From Sulfurivermis fontis (lineage in GTDB: Bacteria > Pseudomonadota > Gammaproteobacteria > Thiohalomonadales > Thiohalomonadaceae), in contig NZ_AP018724.1 of the NCBI RefSeq assembly GCF_004001245.1, positions 310,001-374,000 on the forward strand: a DNA stretch of 64,000 nt, in the 5' to 3' direction. The position numbers were made by a program, and so were the translations under genes. The notes under the pieces were generated by a model. The model was given only the letters and a program-made list of their open reading frames with translations, did no database searches and had not been told where the DNA came from. Positions 25,180-36,041 of this stretch are shown here, piece after piece. Within the stretch, counting starts at the first letter, position 1; each line of letters begins with the position of its first letter.

Positions 25180-25707
25180 CTACCAGATCAGATCGTCGGG
25201 GACCTGGTAGGCGGCATACGGATCGTCGGCGGCAGGCGTCTCCGGTTCGCTGGCCACCGGCATGATCACCCGCGACGGATCGCGGGCGCGGATCTTCTCC
25301 GCCACGTCCGGGCGTACCAACTCGTGGCGCCCGCCCAGTTTGGCGATGCACACGGTGCCCTTGACCAGCTGGGCATGCAGCTCCGGGGTGACGTAGATGC
25401 GGCGGATCTTGTTGCCGTCGGTGAAGTTATAGGGCACCTCGCCGTCGGTCTTGTCGAGGCGGTTGGCCTCGATGAGCTGGCGGATGGCGGCGGCATTGGC
25501 CTTGCGCTCGGCGTCTTCCTGGCGCTGGCGATTCAGCTCCCTATCGCGCTCGGCCTTGGCCGCCGCGGCACGGCGCGCCGCCTCCGCGGCCGCCTGTTGC
25601 TGTTTGCCGCCGTCCTTGCTCTTGCGCTTTTCGTGCGCCGCCTTCTTGACCTGCTGTTGGCTGACCAGCCCGGCCTTGAGCAACTGCTCCTTGAGTGAAC
25701 CTGCCAT
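25180..25707 (-). CDS. DUF2058 family protein (YaiL-like)
   Basis: 175 aa. MAGSLKEQLLKAGLVSQQQVKKAAHEKRK is the family N-terminus, followed by a long charged, alanine-rich coiled coil (50-95). A C-terminal domain contains PYNFTDGNKIRRIYVTPELHAQL and GTVCIAKLGGRHELV. YaiL-type proteins are nucleoprotein/polynucleotide-associated; the function is not settled. ATG 25707 is the first start in the conserved region. Confidence 0.88.
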   Translation of the reverse strand: MAGSLKEQLLKAGLVSQQQVKKAAHEKRKSKDGGKQQQAAAEAARRAAAAKAERDRELNRQRQEDAERKANAAAIRQLIEANRLDKTDGEVPYNFTDGNKIRRIYVTPELHAQLVKGTVCIAKLGGRHELVRPDVAEKIRARDPSRVIMPVASEPETPAADDPYAAYQVPDDLIW

Positions 25708-25730
25708 GATGTGTTCCGTGGTGCTTGAAT

Positions 25731-26138
25731 TCAGTGAGCGGCCGTCTGGCCGGCGTGATAGGCCTCCAGCAGCGCCTGCTTGAGCGCCGGCTCGCTGTCG
25801 AGGTCCGTGATGTTCAAATGGCGCCGGGCGATGGGCGCCAGGATGGCTGACTCCAGTTCGGCGCGGCGGCGGGCCTGGAAGCAGGCGACGTCGAAGACGC
25901 CATCGTGCAGACACGGCGCAGCGACGCCGGCGGCGTTGCTGAATTCGAGATCGCAGGATTCCATCACCTCATACAGGTACGAATAGGTGTCGATGCCGTT
26001 GGCCTGCGCCAGCAGGCGGTGAAAGTCCGGCAGAGTGTCTTCGTCCAGCGGCAGGGCGTCCAGGTTCAGGGTGGCGGACAGCCGGTGGTGCTCGCCTTGG
26101 AAGGAAAATTCGAGGTGGGCGTCGATGGTGTTTTTCAC
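25731..26138 (-). CDS. conserved hypothetical protein (135 aa)
   Basis: Soluble alpha/beta protein beginning MKNTIDAHLEFSFQGEHHRL and ending in a helical region (EPALKQALLEAYHAGQTAAH). I recognise no named family. It is 23 bp upstream of the DUF2058 gene on the same strand and probably cotranscribed. Confidence 0.7.
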   Translation of the reverse strand: MKNTIDAHLEFSFQGEHHRLSATLNLDALPLDEDTLPDFHRLLAQANGIDTYSYLYEVMESCDLEFSNAAGVAAPCLHDGVFDVACFQARRRAELESAILAPIARRHLNITDLDSEPALKQALLEAYHAGQTAAH

Positions 26139-26181
26139 GATGGTTCTCCTGGCGCGGATTGTACCGGATCATCGCCGTGCC

Positions 26182-26214
26182 CCGCCCCTGCAAACTGTGG
26201 GATTGCAGGGGCGG
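26182..26214 (-). terminator. GC-rich hairpin downstream of rsgA
   Basis: CCGCCCCTGCAA and TTGCAGGGGCGG form a perfect 12-bp stem around a 9-base loop, 11 bases past the rsgA stop. There is no clear T-run, so it may be a weak terminator or an mRNA-stabilising stem. Confidence 0.6.
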
Positions 26215-26224
26215 TGAAGGCGAT

Positions 26225-27289
26225 TCAGCGTCGTCCGTGGCGTTCCTTGTCCTTCAGTACCGCCCGTACCATGCGGCCGAAGGCACGTTCCCTCTGATGG
26301 CGCTCATGGGCGGCGATGTTGTGGCGTTCCTCGGCCAGCAGCTTGAGGTAGTGTTGCCACGCGTCCTCATCCAGTTCGCCGCGCTGCCGCGCCGCCTGCA
26401 CTGCGCAGCCCGGCTCGTCCGCGTGCCTGCAGTCGGTGTAGCGGCACCGGGCGGCCAGTTCGTGCAGGCTGTGGAACTGTGCCTCCACGCCGCCGGCAGC
26501 GGGCGCCAGCCCCACCTCGCGCATGCCCGGCACGTCGATGATGCAGGCGCCGCCCGGCAGGCGGACAAGTTCGCGCGCGGTGGTGGTGTGGCGGCCCTTG
26601 GCGTCGCGCCGCGTCGCCTGGGTCGCCTGCAGTTCGGTGCCGGCCAGATTGTTGATCAGCGTCGACTTGCCGACGCCGGAGGAACCGGCCACCACCAGGG
26701 TAGTGCCGGCGCCGAGCCAGGGGGCGAGCCGCTCCGCCAGCGGCGCGTGCAGGGCGTCGATGGCGAATACCTCGCCGCCGGGCGGCAGGCGCGGCCGCAC
26801 CGCGGCCAGTGCGGGTTCGACGTCCGGATACAGGTCGGCCTTGGTGAGCAGCACCAGCGGTGTGACGCCGGCCTGTGCCGCCATCACCAGATAGCGCTCG
26901 ATGCGGTGCACATTGAACTCCGCATCCAGCCCGCTGACGATGAGCAGCACGTCGACATTGGCGGCGATGGCCTGCGGCTCGCTGCCGCCGGCACCACGCC
27001 GCAGCAACAGGCTGCGCGGCTCCAGGCGCTCGACGATGAGCGAGGCGTCCGCCTCCAGCAGCACCCAGTCGCCCACGGTGGGCAGGGTGCTGTCGGTGGC
27101 GTGGCGATGGCGGTAGCGGCCGGCGAGGGTGGCGACCTGCGCGCCGTGGCCGTCATCGATGTGGTAGTGGTCCTGCCCGACGCCGATGATGCGGGCCGGG
27201 CGCCGGGTTTCCAGTTGTTCCAGGGTGAGCTGGCGGAGAAAGTCGTTGCTCCAGCCCAGGGGCAGCAGCAGGGAAGGGTCGATGGACAT
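26225..27289 (-). CDS. rsgA: ribosome small subunit-dependent GTPase RsgA
   Basis: 354 aa. Circularly permuted GTPase: the OB fold is first (to about 100), the G4 motif LTKADL is at 148-153, and only afterwards comes the P-loop GSSGVGKST (202-210) and G3 DVPGMRE. The C-terminal zinc site CRYTDCRH...EPGC completes the family. It releases assembly factors from the 30S subunit late in ribosome maturation. Confidence 0.95.
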   Translation of the reverse strand: MSIDPSLLLPLGWSNDFLRQLTLEQLETRRPARIIGVGQDHYHIDDGHGAQVATLAGRYRHRHATDSTLPTVGDWVLLEADASLIVERLEPRSLLLRRGAGGSEPQAIAANVDVLLIVSGLDAEFNVHRIERYLVMAAQAGVTPLVLLTKADLYPDVEPALAAVRPRLPPGGEVFAIDALHAPLAERLAPWLGAGTTLVVAGSSGVGKSTLINNLAGTELQATQATRRDAKGRHTTTARELVRLPGGACIIDVPGMREVGLAPAAGGVEAQFHSLHELAARCRYTDCRHADEPGCAVQAARQRGELDEDAWQHYLKLLAEERHNIAAHERHQRERAFGRMVRAVLKDKERHGRR

Positions 27290-27530
27290 GGCGTGTCATC
27301 CTCTCAACAAATCGGTTTCGGCAGGGCGCACGGAAGCGCCGTCCTTGCGTAACGGTGTTTGCGTTGAGATGGGCCGCGCCTGCGGTCCGGTCGCGTGTCT
27401 AGCGGCGGAGCAGGCCGGCGCTGATGACGGTATCCATCGAGCCTCCGGCAGAAAGATGAGTGGGGAAACAACGTCGCGATTCTACTCCTGCGGCGTGCCG
27501 GCAGGAAAGGCAAAGTTGCGGTGGTGATGC

Positions 27531-28364
27531 TCAGCGCACCAGGCGCAGACCATCAGCCCCGATGGTGATCAGGCGTTCGCGGTACAGGGCGGAGATTGCC
27601 TGCTTGAACACCTTCTTGCTGACGCCGAAGCGGGCGTAGATGACCTCGGGCGGACTCTTGTCGGTGACGTTGATGGAGCCGCCTGCCGCCTTGATTTTCT
27701 CCAGCAGTTCGCCGGCGATGCCCTCCACCTTGGCGTAGCCCGGTGGTTGCAGCACGAGATCGATCTTGCCGTCCTCGCGCAGCTTCTTGATGTAGCCGGC
27801 GAGGCGCTGGCCATAGCGCAGCGGCTGGAATACGTCGGCGTCATGCAATACGCCCCAATGTCGGTTGTTGATGATCGCCTTGTAGCCGATGTCGGTGTGC
27901 TCGCACACCAGCAGATCCACCGCCTGCCGGGGCGTGTAGCTGGCCGGTGTGCGATCGAGGAATTTGTCCAGTCGCGTCGAGCCGACGAGGCGGCCAGTGC
28001 GCTTGTCGCGGTAGACGTGCACCACGTAGGCGCGGCCGACGGCCATGTTGCCGCTCTGCTCGGCGAAGGGCACCAGCAGGTTCTTGCGCAGTCCCCAGTC
28101 GAGGAAGGCGCCGAACCGGGTGGCGGAGGCCACCTTCATCAGGGCAAATTCGCCCACCTGGGCCAGCGGTCGCTGCGTGGTGGCGACCACCGTATCGTCG
28201 GAGTCCATGTAGACGAACACCTCCAGCGCGTCGCCGACGGCGCACGACTCCGGCGCCTCGCGCAGCGGCAGCAGCACGTCACCCAGTTCGCCGCCGTCGA
28301 GGATCACGCCATAGTTGCCCTTGCGCAGCACGGTCAGCGTGTTGAGTACACCAAGCTGTGCCAT
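27531..28364 (-). CDS. CvfB/YitL-type S1 RNA-binding domain protein
   Basis: 277 aa. Three S1-like beta domains come first: GKNYGVILDGG-type (MAQLGVLNTLTVLRKGNYGV), EFALMKVASATRFGAFLDWGL around 72-92, and GYKAIINNRHWGVLH. A C-terminal winged helix follows (SPPEVIYARFGVSKKVFKQA, ITIGADGLRLV). CvfB-like proteins bind RNA; the role in gammaproteobacteria is unclear. The next gene downstream, on the same strand, is separated by a non-coding 240 bases. Confidence 0.88.
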   Translation of the reverse strand: MAQLGVLNTLTVLRKGNYGVILDGGELGDVLLPLREAPESCAVGDALEVFVYMDSDDTVVATTQRPLAQVGEFALMKVASATRFGAFLDWGLRKNLLVPFAEQSGNMAVGRAYVVHVYRDKRTGRLVGSTRLDKFLDRTPASYTPRQAVDLLVCEHTDIGYKAIINNRHWGVLHDADVFQPLRYGQRLAGYIKKLREDGKIDLVLQPPGYAKVEGIAGELLEKIKAAGGSINVTDKSPPEVIYARFGVSKKVFKQAISALYRERLITIGADGLRLVR

Positions 28365-28366
28365 GT

Positions 28367-28759
28367 TCAGGCGCCGACCACGTTGATGGGCGCGCCGCGC
28401 AGATACGCGGCGATGGTGTCGATCACCTGTGCACAGAGACGTTCGCTCTGTGTGGCATCCGCCGGATCGGCGCCGGGAATATGACAGACGGTAATGCCGC
28501 GCTCCGCTGCCGCGGCACGGTCGATGTGACTGTAGTCATCACCGGCGGCCACGATCAGCGCCAGCTTGAAGGCCTTGTCGATGACGGCGCGATCGATGGG
28601 GGCGTGCGCTGCGACGATCACATCCGAGCGCCAACAGCGTTCCGCCAGTTCGTTGCCCGTCAATGCGGGAAATTGCTGCCAGCCGTATTTGGGAATGTCG
28701 AGCATGGGGAAGTCGGCTTCGCCGGCAATGTGGGCGGTATCTACGACGACGATATTCAT
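28367..28759 (-). CDS. stand-alone D-2-hydroxyacid dehydrogenase catalytic-domain protein
   Basis: 130 aa from ATG 28759. The sequence (MNIVVVDTAHIAGEADFPML, NELAERCWRSDVIVAAHAPI, DKAFKLALIVAAGDDYSHID, AAAERGITVCHIPGA) follows the N-terminal substrate-binding half of D-2-hydroxyacid dehydrogenases, including the LIVAAGDDYSHID strand-turn. The NAD-binding Rossmann half, with the catalytic Arg/Glu/His, is absent. It is too regular and well spaced (2 bp from the CvfB-like gene) to be decay, so it may be a binding or regulatory protein. Confidence 0.72.
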   Translation of the reverse strand: MNIVVVDTAHIAGEADFPMLDIPKYGWQQFPALTGNELAERCWRSDVIVAAHAPIDRAVIDKAFKLALIVAAGDDYSHIDRAAAAERGITVCHIPGADPADATQSERLCAQVIDTIAAYLRGAPINVVGA

Positions 28760-28809
28760 GGTGCGACGAGCCTGCGAGTAGTGGGACAGCTGGCGTAGTG
28801 CGGCGGCAG

Positions 28810-29073
28810 CTAGCGGAGCCTGATCATCTCGCCGGCCCTGGCGGCGGCATCGGTGGCCTGTTCTGCCGCGTCTTCCACGGCGCGGGTCGCCTTGTCGTAA
28901 TAGCTCATGGCGGCATCGTGCAGGTAATAGCCGTAGCCGACGTTGAGCAGCACAGCGACGACAACCAGCTTGACGGCGCGCTTGATCAGGCTGATGACCA
29001 GCAGGAGCAGCAGAATGGCCAGTCCCGCACCGTACAGGGGGTTGGCGATGATGAAGTCGAGAATCTGTTGCAT
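28810..29073 (-). CDS. small inner-membrane protein
   Basis: 87 aa. Two membrane helices at about 12-30 (PLYGAGLAILLLLLVISLI) and 32-50 (KLVVVAVLLNVGYGYYL) are followed by a helical acidic tail (KATRAVEDAAEQATDAAA). No family recognised. It is 18 bp downstream of argH and probably on its transcript. Confidence 0.7.
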   Translation of the reverse strand: MQQILDFIIANPLYGAGLAILLLLLVISLIKRAVKLVVVAVLLNVGYGYYLHDAAMSYYDKATRAVEDAAEQATDAAARAGEMIRLR

Positions 29074-29091
29074 GGTGTGCTGCTCCCTGGA

Positions 29092-30513
<1,422 letters not shown>

Positions 30514-30630
30514 GATGGCTCGGGGGTTGGGAAGCGTGAAGTGGGCCGCAGTATATCACCGGGCGCGGGGGATGCCCGCACCGCATGGTTGGGGCTATGA
30601 TGAGGCCGTTCATCCACGACAGGGACGGCG

Positions 30631-31677
30631 GTGGCCTTGGTGACTTCATCTCCGCGCAACGACAACTTCTTCCTGCCCGATTTCTGCGGCCTGCAGGCGG
30701 TGTTCGCCGTGGTCGTGCTGTCGGAGATCTTTGCCTTCATCCTCACCCTGGCCCAGCTCGGCCGTGGCGCCGAGATGTGGGACACTCTGGCGCTGACCTC
30801 GCTGTTCATGCAGTGGGCCGGTCTGACCGGGGCGGCCGTGTTGTGTACCGGGCGGCGCTGGCTGGTGCGGCTGGGCGATCGCAGTGCCGCGCTGGTGAGC
30901 TACGGCCTGCTGTTGCTGGTGATCCTGATCCTGTCCGAACTGGCCTGGTGGTTCATCCTCGATTCCGGTCTGCGCGGCGGCGGCGATCACTCCCGTTTCG
31001 TGCTGCGCAACCTGGCCATCGGCGCCATCGTCAGTGCCCTGGCGTTGCGCTATTTCTATCTTACCCACCAGTCGCGCCGGCGCCTGGTGGCGGAGAGCGA
31101 GGCGCGTTTCGCCGCGCTGCAGGCGCGCATCCGCCCCCACTTCCTGTTCAACAGCATGAATTCCATCGCCAGCCTCACGCGCAGCGACCCGGCGCAGGCC
31201 GAGGCGGCCATCGAGGACCTCTCCGATCTGTTCCGCGCCAGCCTGGGCGATGGCCGCCGCCTGATCCCGCTGGCGGAGGAACTGGCGCTGACACGGCGCT
31301 ATCTGCGCATGGAATCGCTGCGCCTCGGCACACGCCTGCATCTGGAGTGGCGGATCGATGCCCTGCCGCAGGACGCCGCCATCCCGCCGCTGACCCTGCA
31401 GCCGCTGGTGGAGAACGCCATCTATCACGGTATCGAGCAACTGGCCGATGGCGGCAGCATCACCGTGGAGGGCAGCGCGGAGGGCGACGGGCTGATTCTT
31501 TGCGTGACCAATCCCTGTCCGGCCCAGACACGCGAGCGCAGCGGCAACCGCATCGCCGTGGACAACATCCGCCAGCGCCTGGCCTTCCATTTCGGCCCCG
31601 ACGCCGTGCTGGAGGCGGAAGAAAGGGCCGGGGAATATCAGGTCCGGCTGCGCTGGCCCTACCGGAAGGCGGCGTGA
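30631..31677 (+). CDS. algZ: LytS/AlgZ-type sensor histidine kinase
   Basis: 348 aa from GTG 30631, with AGGGA upstream. Four membrane helices occupy residues about 20-145. The atypical His-kinase domain has LQARIRPHFLFNSMNSIASL with phosphorylated H170 and lacks a classical DHp. The ATP site reads LQPLVENAIYHGI, and the G box is NRIAVDNIRQRL. It overlaps the response regulator gene by one base. The symbol is by synteny and architecture. Confidence 0.88.
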   Translation: MALVTSSPRNDNFFLPDFCGLQAVFAVVVLSEIFAFILTLAQLGRGAEMWDTLALTSLFMQWAGLTGAAVLCTGRRWLVRLGDRSAALVSYGLLLLVILILSELAWWFILDSGLRGGGDHSRFVLRNLAIGAIVSALALRYFYLTHQSRRRLVAESEARFAALQARIRPHFLFNSMNSIASLTRSDPAQAEAAIEDLSDLFRASLGDGRRLIPLAEELALTRRYLRMESLRLGTRLHLEWRIDALPQDAAIPPLTLQPLVENAIYHGIEQLADGGSITVEGSAEGDGLILCVTNPCPAQTRERSGNRIAVDNIRQRLAFHFGPDAVLEAEERAGEYQVRLRWPYRKAA

Positions 31678-32417
31678 TGCGCGTATTGATCGTCGATGAC
31701 GAGCCGCTGGCCCGGGAACGCCTGCGCCGCATGGTGGAGGCGCTGCCCGGTGCCGAGGTGGTGGGCGAGGCGGGTGACGGCCGTGCCGCGCTGGAGGCCT
31801 GCGCCCGCCTGCATCCGGCAGTGGTGCTGCTCGATATCCGCATGCCGGGCATGGACGGGCTGGAGGCGGCACGGCATCTGGCACGCCTGCCCGAGGGGCC
31901 GGCGGTGGTGTTCGTCACCGCCTACGGCGATTACGCCCTGCAGGCCTTCGAGGCGCAGGCGGTGGATTACCTGCTCAAGCCGGTACGGGCCGAGCGGCTG
32001 GTCCAGGCGCTGGACAAGGCGCGGCGCCTGACGGCGCCGCAGCTGGAGGCGGTCGCCGCCGCCGATCCCGAACCGCCGGGACGCAGCCACCTGTCCAGCA
32101 CCTTGCACGGCAATCTCACCCTGATTCCGGTGGACGACATCCTGTACCTGCGTGCCGAGCATAAGTATGTGGTGGCTCATCACCGCCGCGGCGAGGCGCT
32201 CGTCGAGGACTCGCTCACCGCGCTGGAGGCGGAGTTCGGGGCGCGTTTCGTGCGCATCCACCGCAATGCCCTGGTGGCGCGTGCTGCCCTGGAGGGATTG
32301 GAAAAGGGGGGCGACGGCGGGGTGCGGGTGAAGCTGAAGGACTGCGCGGAGCGGCTGGAGATCAGCCGGCGGCACTTGCCGGAACTGCGGCGGTTGATGC
32401 GTTCGGGGGAGATTTAG
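31677..32417 (+). CDS. algR: LytTR response regulator, AlgR-like
   Basis: 246 aa, starting at ATG 31677 inside the kinase stop (TGATG). Receiver domain: DD at 8-9, phospho-Asp D53 (LLDIRMPGMDG), T/S and K105 region (YLLKPVRAERL). The C-terminal LytTR DNA-binding domain spans about 140-243 (NLTLIPVDDILYLRAEHKYV, FVRIHRNALVAR). Cognate of the AlgZ-type kinase. In Pseudomonas the pair controls alginate and type IV pili; the targets here are unknown. Confidence 0.9.
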   Translation: MRVLIVDDEPLARERLRRMVEALPGAEVVGEAGDGRAALEACARLHPAVVLLDIRMPGMDGLEAARHLARLPEGPAVVFVTAYGDYALQAFEAQAVDYLLKPVRAERLVQALDKARRLTAPQLEAVAAADPEPPGRSHLSSTLHGNLTLIPVDDILYLRAEHKYVVAHHRRGEALVEDSLTALEAEFGARFVRIHRNALVARAALEGLEKGGDGGVRVKLKDCAERLEISRRHLPELRRLMRSGEI

Positions 32418-32423
32418 AAGCGG

Positions 32424-32508
32424 TTGCAAGTGACAAGTTGCAAGAGGAAGCAAACAATCCTTGCTTGTCACTTGTCACTTGTCACTTGTCACTTGTCACT
32501 TGTCACTT
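32424..32508. repeat. inverted heptad repeats, TCACTTG array
   Basis: TTGCAAGTGACAAGTTGCAAG (32424 on) faces a run of six TCACTTG units (32465-32507). It lies between the convergent algR and soxW-like genes, where a stem of this size could act as a bidirectional stop. Longest run of the four loci. Confidence 0.8.
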
Positions 32509-32510
32509 CA

Positions 32511-33068
32511 TCAACACGTCAGATTGGTATGCGCGTCCTTGCAGGCAAAGGTGCTGCTGCCGTTGCGCACGTGGTTGTAGGCCGTGGTGATGGCGTCGTC
32601 GAGATAGCCGCCGAAGAAGTCCGGGGTGGTGAGGCCGACCATCTTGGGGGCCATGGACTTGCCCTGGTGGTCGAGGAACACCAGGGTGGGGGTGACGCGG
32701 ACCTTGTAGCGCTCGGCAAACTCCCACACGTTGACCTTGCGGCCGTCGAAATCGACGACATCGGCCCCGGCGCGCAGTTCCAGCATGCGGAACAGAATCT
32801 TGTTGTCGTAGTCGCCGCTGAACATCATCGGCTTGAGGAAGTCGTTCTTCATGGTGGTGCAGTAGGGGCAGTATTCCGACGAGAACATCACCAGGATCGG
32901 CAGGCGCCTGTCACGGGCCAGGGCGGCCTCGGCGCGCAGGTCGGTGATTTCGGGGATGACCACGCCGGTGGCGTCGGCAGGGGCATCGGCCTCCATGTCG
33001 GACCAGGCAGCGGCGGGAAGGGTGACGGCCAGCAGCAGCAGGCTCAGGGCGCGGAAGACTGTCTTCAT
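32511..33068 (-). CDS. periplasmic thioredoxin-fold protein, SoxW-like
   Basis: 185 aa. It has a signal peptide (MKTVFRALSLLLLAVTLPAAA), then a thioredoxin fold with active site SSEYCPYCTTMK (C67, C70). VTPTLVFLDHQGK carries the cis-proline. The layout (YCPYC, long C-terminal helix, extra cysteines at the end) is that of the SoxW/DsbE-like group that keeps c-type cytochromes and SoxY thiols reduced. The sox operon lies 13 kb away in this window. Confidence 0.85.
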   Translation of the reverse strand: MKTVFRALSLLLLAVTLPAAAWSDMEADAPADATGVVIPEITDLRAEAALARDRRLPILVMFSSEYCPYCTTMKNDFLKPMMFSGDYDNKILFRMLELRAGADVVDFDGRKVNVWEFAERYKVRVTPTLVFLDHQGKSMAPKMVGLTTPDFFGGYLDDAITTAYNHVRNGSSTFACKDAHTNLTC

Positions 33069-33248
33069 GCAAAAACCTATTAATAGATGCGGATTTTTCC
33101 CTAGGATAAGGACGCTACCGCCCTCCGTGCAATAGGCCCGCCCGTGCCGGGCGTGTATGATCAGACGCTCAATGGGGACCCCTTATTCCATCGGCCGGTT
33201 CCCGTCCCCTGGGCGGGGCGGCATTATAAAACGCAAAGGCTTGATTCC

Positions 33249-34181
33249 ATGGCAAAAAACCTGATCCGTATCGCGACGCGCCAGAGCCTGCTGGCGTTGT
33301 GGCAGGCAGAATACGTGTCCGCGCGGCTCAAGGCGTGCCACCCTGGTCTGGAGGTGGAGCTGGTGAAGATGGTGTCGCAGGGCGACAAGATCCTCGATAC
33401 CCCGCTGGCCAAGATCGGCGGCAAGGGCCTGTTCGTGAAGGAACTGGAGGAGGGGCTGCTGCGCGGTGACGCCGATATTGCCGTCCACTCCATGAAGGAT
33501 GTGCCGATGGCCTTTCCGGAGGGCCTGCACCTGGCCGTGATCTGCGAGCGCGAAGACCCGCGCGATGCCTTCGTCTCCAATACCTACAAGAGCTTCGATG
33601 CCCTGCCGCAGGGTGCGGTGGTGGGCACCTCCAGCCTGCGCCGCCAGTGCCAGCTGCTGGCACGTCGCCCTGATTTGCAGGTGAAGTTTCTGCGCGGCAA
33701 TGTGCAGACCCGCCTGAAGAAGCTGGACGACGGCGAATACGACGCCATCATCCTGGCCAGTGCCGGCCTGATCCGCCTGGAATTGCAGCACCGCATCACC
33801 GAACTGCTCGACATCACCGTCAGCCTGCCTGCCGTGGGCCAGGGCGCGGTGGGCATCGAGTGCCGCAGCGACGACGCCGAGGTCAATGCCCTGCTGGCGC
33901 CGCTCAACCACGCCCCCACCGCCACCCGCGTCAAGGCGGAGCGGGCGATGAACACCCGCCTCGAGGGCGGCTGCCAGGTACCCATCGGCGGTTATGCCGA
34001 ATTGGACCACGGTGTCATCGTGCTGCACGGCCTGGTGGGCCGGCCTGATGGCGGCGAGGTGGTGCGCGGCTCCATCAGCGGCAAGCCGGAGGATGCCGAG
34101 GAACTGGGCCGGGTGCTGGCCGAAGACCTGCTGGCGCGCGGCGCCGACGCGATTCTGCGCGAGGTGTATGCGTCAGCCTGA
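33249..34181 (+). CDS. hemC: hydroxymethylbilane synthase
   Basis: 310 aa from ATG 33249. It polymerises four porphobilinogens to hydroxymethylbilane. Diagnostic stretches are [15 protein letters not shown] (6-20), VHSMKDVP near 80, and [11 protein letters not shown] near 128. [13 protein letters not shown] near 240 carries the cysteine that anchors the dipyrromethane cofactor. It is first of the hemC-hemD-hemX-hemY operon. Confidence 0.96.
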   Translation: MAKNLIRIATRQSLLALWQAEYVSARLKACHPGLEVELVKMVSQGDKILDTPLAKIGGKGLFVKELEEGLLRGDADIAVHSMKDVPMAFPEGLHLAVICEREDPRDAFVSNTYKSFDALPQGAVVGTSSLRRQCQLLARRPDLQVKFLRGNVQTRLKKLDDGEYDAIILASAGLIRLELQHRITELLDITVSLPAVGQGAVGIECRSDDAEVNALLAPLNHAPTATRVKAERAMNTRLEGGCQVPIGGYAELDHGVIVLHGLVGRPDGGEVVRGSISGKPEDAEELGRVLAEDLLARGADAILREVYASA

Positions 34182-34962
34182 TCTGCGCGGCCGGGGCGTG
34201 CTGGTGACGCGCCCCGCCCATCAGGCTGACAGGCTGTGCCGCCTCATCGAAGCGGCCGGCGGCCGCGCGATCCGTTTTCCCGTGCTGGCCATCGCGCCGC
34301 CGCTGGACATGACGGCGCCTCTGGCGGCGGTGACGCGGCTGGCGCAATATGACCTGGCGATCTTCGTCAGCCCCAATGCGGTGGAGTACGGTCTCGAACT
34401 GATCGCGGCGCACGGCGGTCTGCCCGCCGGCCTGCGACTGGCGGTGGTGGGCGAGGGCAGTGCGCGCGCCCTGCGGACGCGCCTCGGGCGCGGCCCGGAC
34501 CTGCAGCCGATGGAGCGTTACGACAGCGAAGGGCTGCTGGCGTTGCCGGAGCTGCAACAGGTGGCCGGCCGGCGCGTGGTGATCTTCCGCGGCGACGGCG
34601 GGCGCGAATTGCTGGGCCAGGCGCTGCGCGCACGCGGCGCCACGGTGGATTATGCGGAGGTGTACCGGCGCGAACGGCCGGATGTGGATGCGCAGGCCCT
34701 GGCGGAACAACTGGCGGCCGGTGCGGTGGATATCGTGACGGTGACCAGCAGCGAAGGGCTGCGCAATCTGCTGGAATTGGCCGGCGCCGCCAATGCGGCG
34801 CGGCTGCGGCAATTGCCGCTGGTGGTGGTGAGCGAGCGCACCGCCGAGCTGGCCAAAGAATTGGGTTTTGCACAACCGGCCATCATCGCCGCCCTGGCGA
34901 GCGATGCGGGACTGGTGGAGGCGGTGGCCCGCTGGACGGGCCACGCGGGAGAGAGTCGATGA
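34168..34962 (+). CDS. hemD: uroporphyrinogen-III synthase
   Basis: 264 aa; ATG 34168 overlaps the hemC end by 14 bases, so translation is coupled. It closes hydroxymethylbilane to uroporphyrinogen III with ring-D inversion. The family is weakly conserved but shows [14 protein letters not shown] at the start, [12 protein letters not shown], then [18 protein letters not shown] near 190 and the two-lobed length. Confidence 0.92.
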   Translation: MRQPDLRGRGVLVTRPAHQADRLCRLIEAAGGRAIRFPVLAIAPPLDMTAPLAAVTRLAQYDLAIFVSPNAVEYGLELIAAHGGLPAGLRLAVVGEGSARALRTRLGRGPDLQPMERYDSEGLLALPELQQVAGRRVVIFRGDGGRELLGQALRARGATVDYAEVYRRERPDVDAQALAEQLAAGAVDIVTVTSSEGLRNLLELAGAANAARLRQLPLVVVSERTAELAKELGFAQPAIIAALASDAGLVEAVARWTGHAGESR

Positions 34963-36041
34963 GCGAGATGGAACAGAAGCCGGACGAGACCGCCGTGGCC
35001 GAGATGTCGGCGGAAAGCGTGGAGACAGCGGAGACGGCCGCGCAGGAGATGGCCGCGGCGGAGCGGCCGCGCAGCGGCCGTGGACTGGCCTGGTTCGCCG
35101 TGCTGCTGGCGCTGGGTACCCTGGGCGGCGGCTACAGCCTGTGGCAGGAGGTGGACAAGCAACGTGCTGCGACCCTGCATGACAACCAGGTCCTGCACAG
35201 CCGGCTGGAGCAGCTGACGACACAGCAGCAGGAGATGGCCGCCCGTCTGGCCCAGTACAGCGGTGTGCTGGAGCAGTTGCAAAACGACACCCGGTTGCTG
35301 AATGACGCGCTGGAGAAGATGAACGAGCGGCTCGGCCGCGACCGTCATGCCTGGGTGCTGGCGGAGGCCGATTACCTGTTGCAGATGGCCAACCGCCGTC
35401 TGCTGCTGGAGCGTGACGTGGCCGGCGCCATCGCCGCCATGACGGCGGCCGATCAGCGCCTGGCCTTCCTCAATGACCCCCTGCTTACCCGTGTGCGCGC
35501 CCAGCTGAGCGAAGAGCTGCAGGCGCTGCGCGCCCTGCCCGTGCTCGATGTGGACGGCATCACCCTGGAGCTGGGTGCCCTGAGCAAGGGCGTGGACAAC
35601 CTGGTGCTGGCGGGGACGCCGCGCGAGGAACAGGACACGACGGCAGCAGCGGAGCAGCCGGATGGCTGGCGTGGACTGGTGCAGACCGTATGGTCGGATA
35701 TCCGCAGTCTGGTGGTGATCCGCCGTCATGACGCCGGCAGTCTGCCGCTGACCACGCCCGATCAGCGCCTGCTGCTGCGGCAGAATCTGCGCCTCAAGCT
35801 GGAAACCGCACGCCTGTCGCTGTTGCGCGGCCATGGCCAGGCCTATCGCGCCGCCCTGCAGGAGGCCGACGCCTGGGTGGAGCGTTTCTACGATGCCGCC
35901 TCGCCGGCCACCGTCGGCATGCGCGAGGCCCTTGGCCGTCTGGCCGCTGTCGATATCGCTCCACCGCTGCCGGCCATCGACCAGTCGCTGCACACCCTGC
36001 GCGAGATCAGCGCGCGCCTGGAGCGGAGTGCCCGTTCATGA
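34959..36041 (+). CDS. hemX: HemX family membrane protein
   Basis: 360 aa, starting in an ATGA overlap with hemD. A short acidic cytoplasmic tail (1-40) is followed by one membrane helix (about 42-60). A long periplasmic coiled coil (65-130) and a globular part complete it. Members sit beside hemCD and hemY, and some annotations call them uroporphyrinogen methyltransferases, but no methyltransferase motif is present here. Role in heme synthesis uncertain. Confidence 0.88.
   Translation: MSEMEQKPDETAVAEMSAESVETAETAAQEMAAAERPRSGRGLAWFAVLLALGTLGGGYSLWQEVDKQRAATLHDNQVLHSRLEQLTTQQQEMAARLAQYSGVLEQLQNDTRLLNDALEKMNERLGRDRHAWVLAEADYLLQMANRRLLLERDVAGAIAAMTAADQRLAFLNDPLLTRVRAQLSEELQALRALPVLDVDGITLELGALSKGVDNLVLAGTPREEQDTTAAAEQPDGWRGLVQTVWSDIRSLVVIRRHDAGSLPLTTPDQRLLLRQNLRLKLETARLSLLRGHGQAYRAALQEADAWVERFYDAASPATVGMREALGRLAAVDIAPPLPAIDQSLHTLREISARLERSARS

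Noticed and set aside
27304-27513. 69-codon minus-strand ORF between rsgA and the CvfB-like gene
   Set aside because: R/P-rich, no ribosome binding site and no recognisable pattern; treated as non-coding.
32465-32507. Heptad run as CRISPR or microsatellite in a gene
   Set aside because: Seven-base units without spacers, in an intergenic gap; recorded as an intergenic repeat instead.
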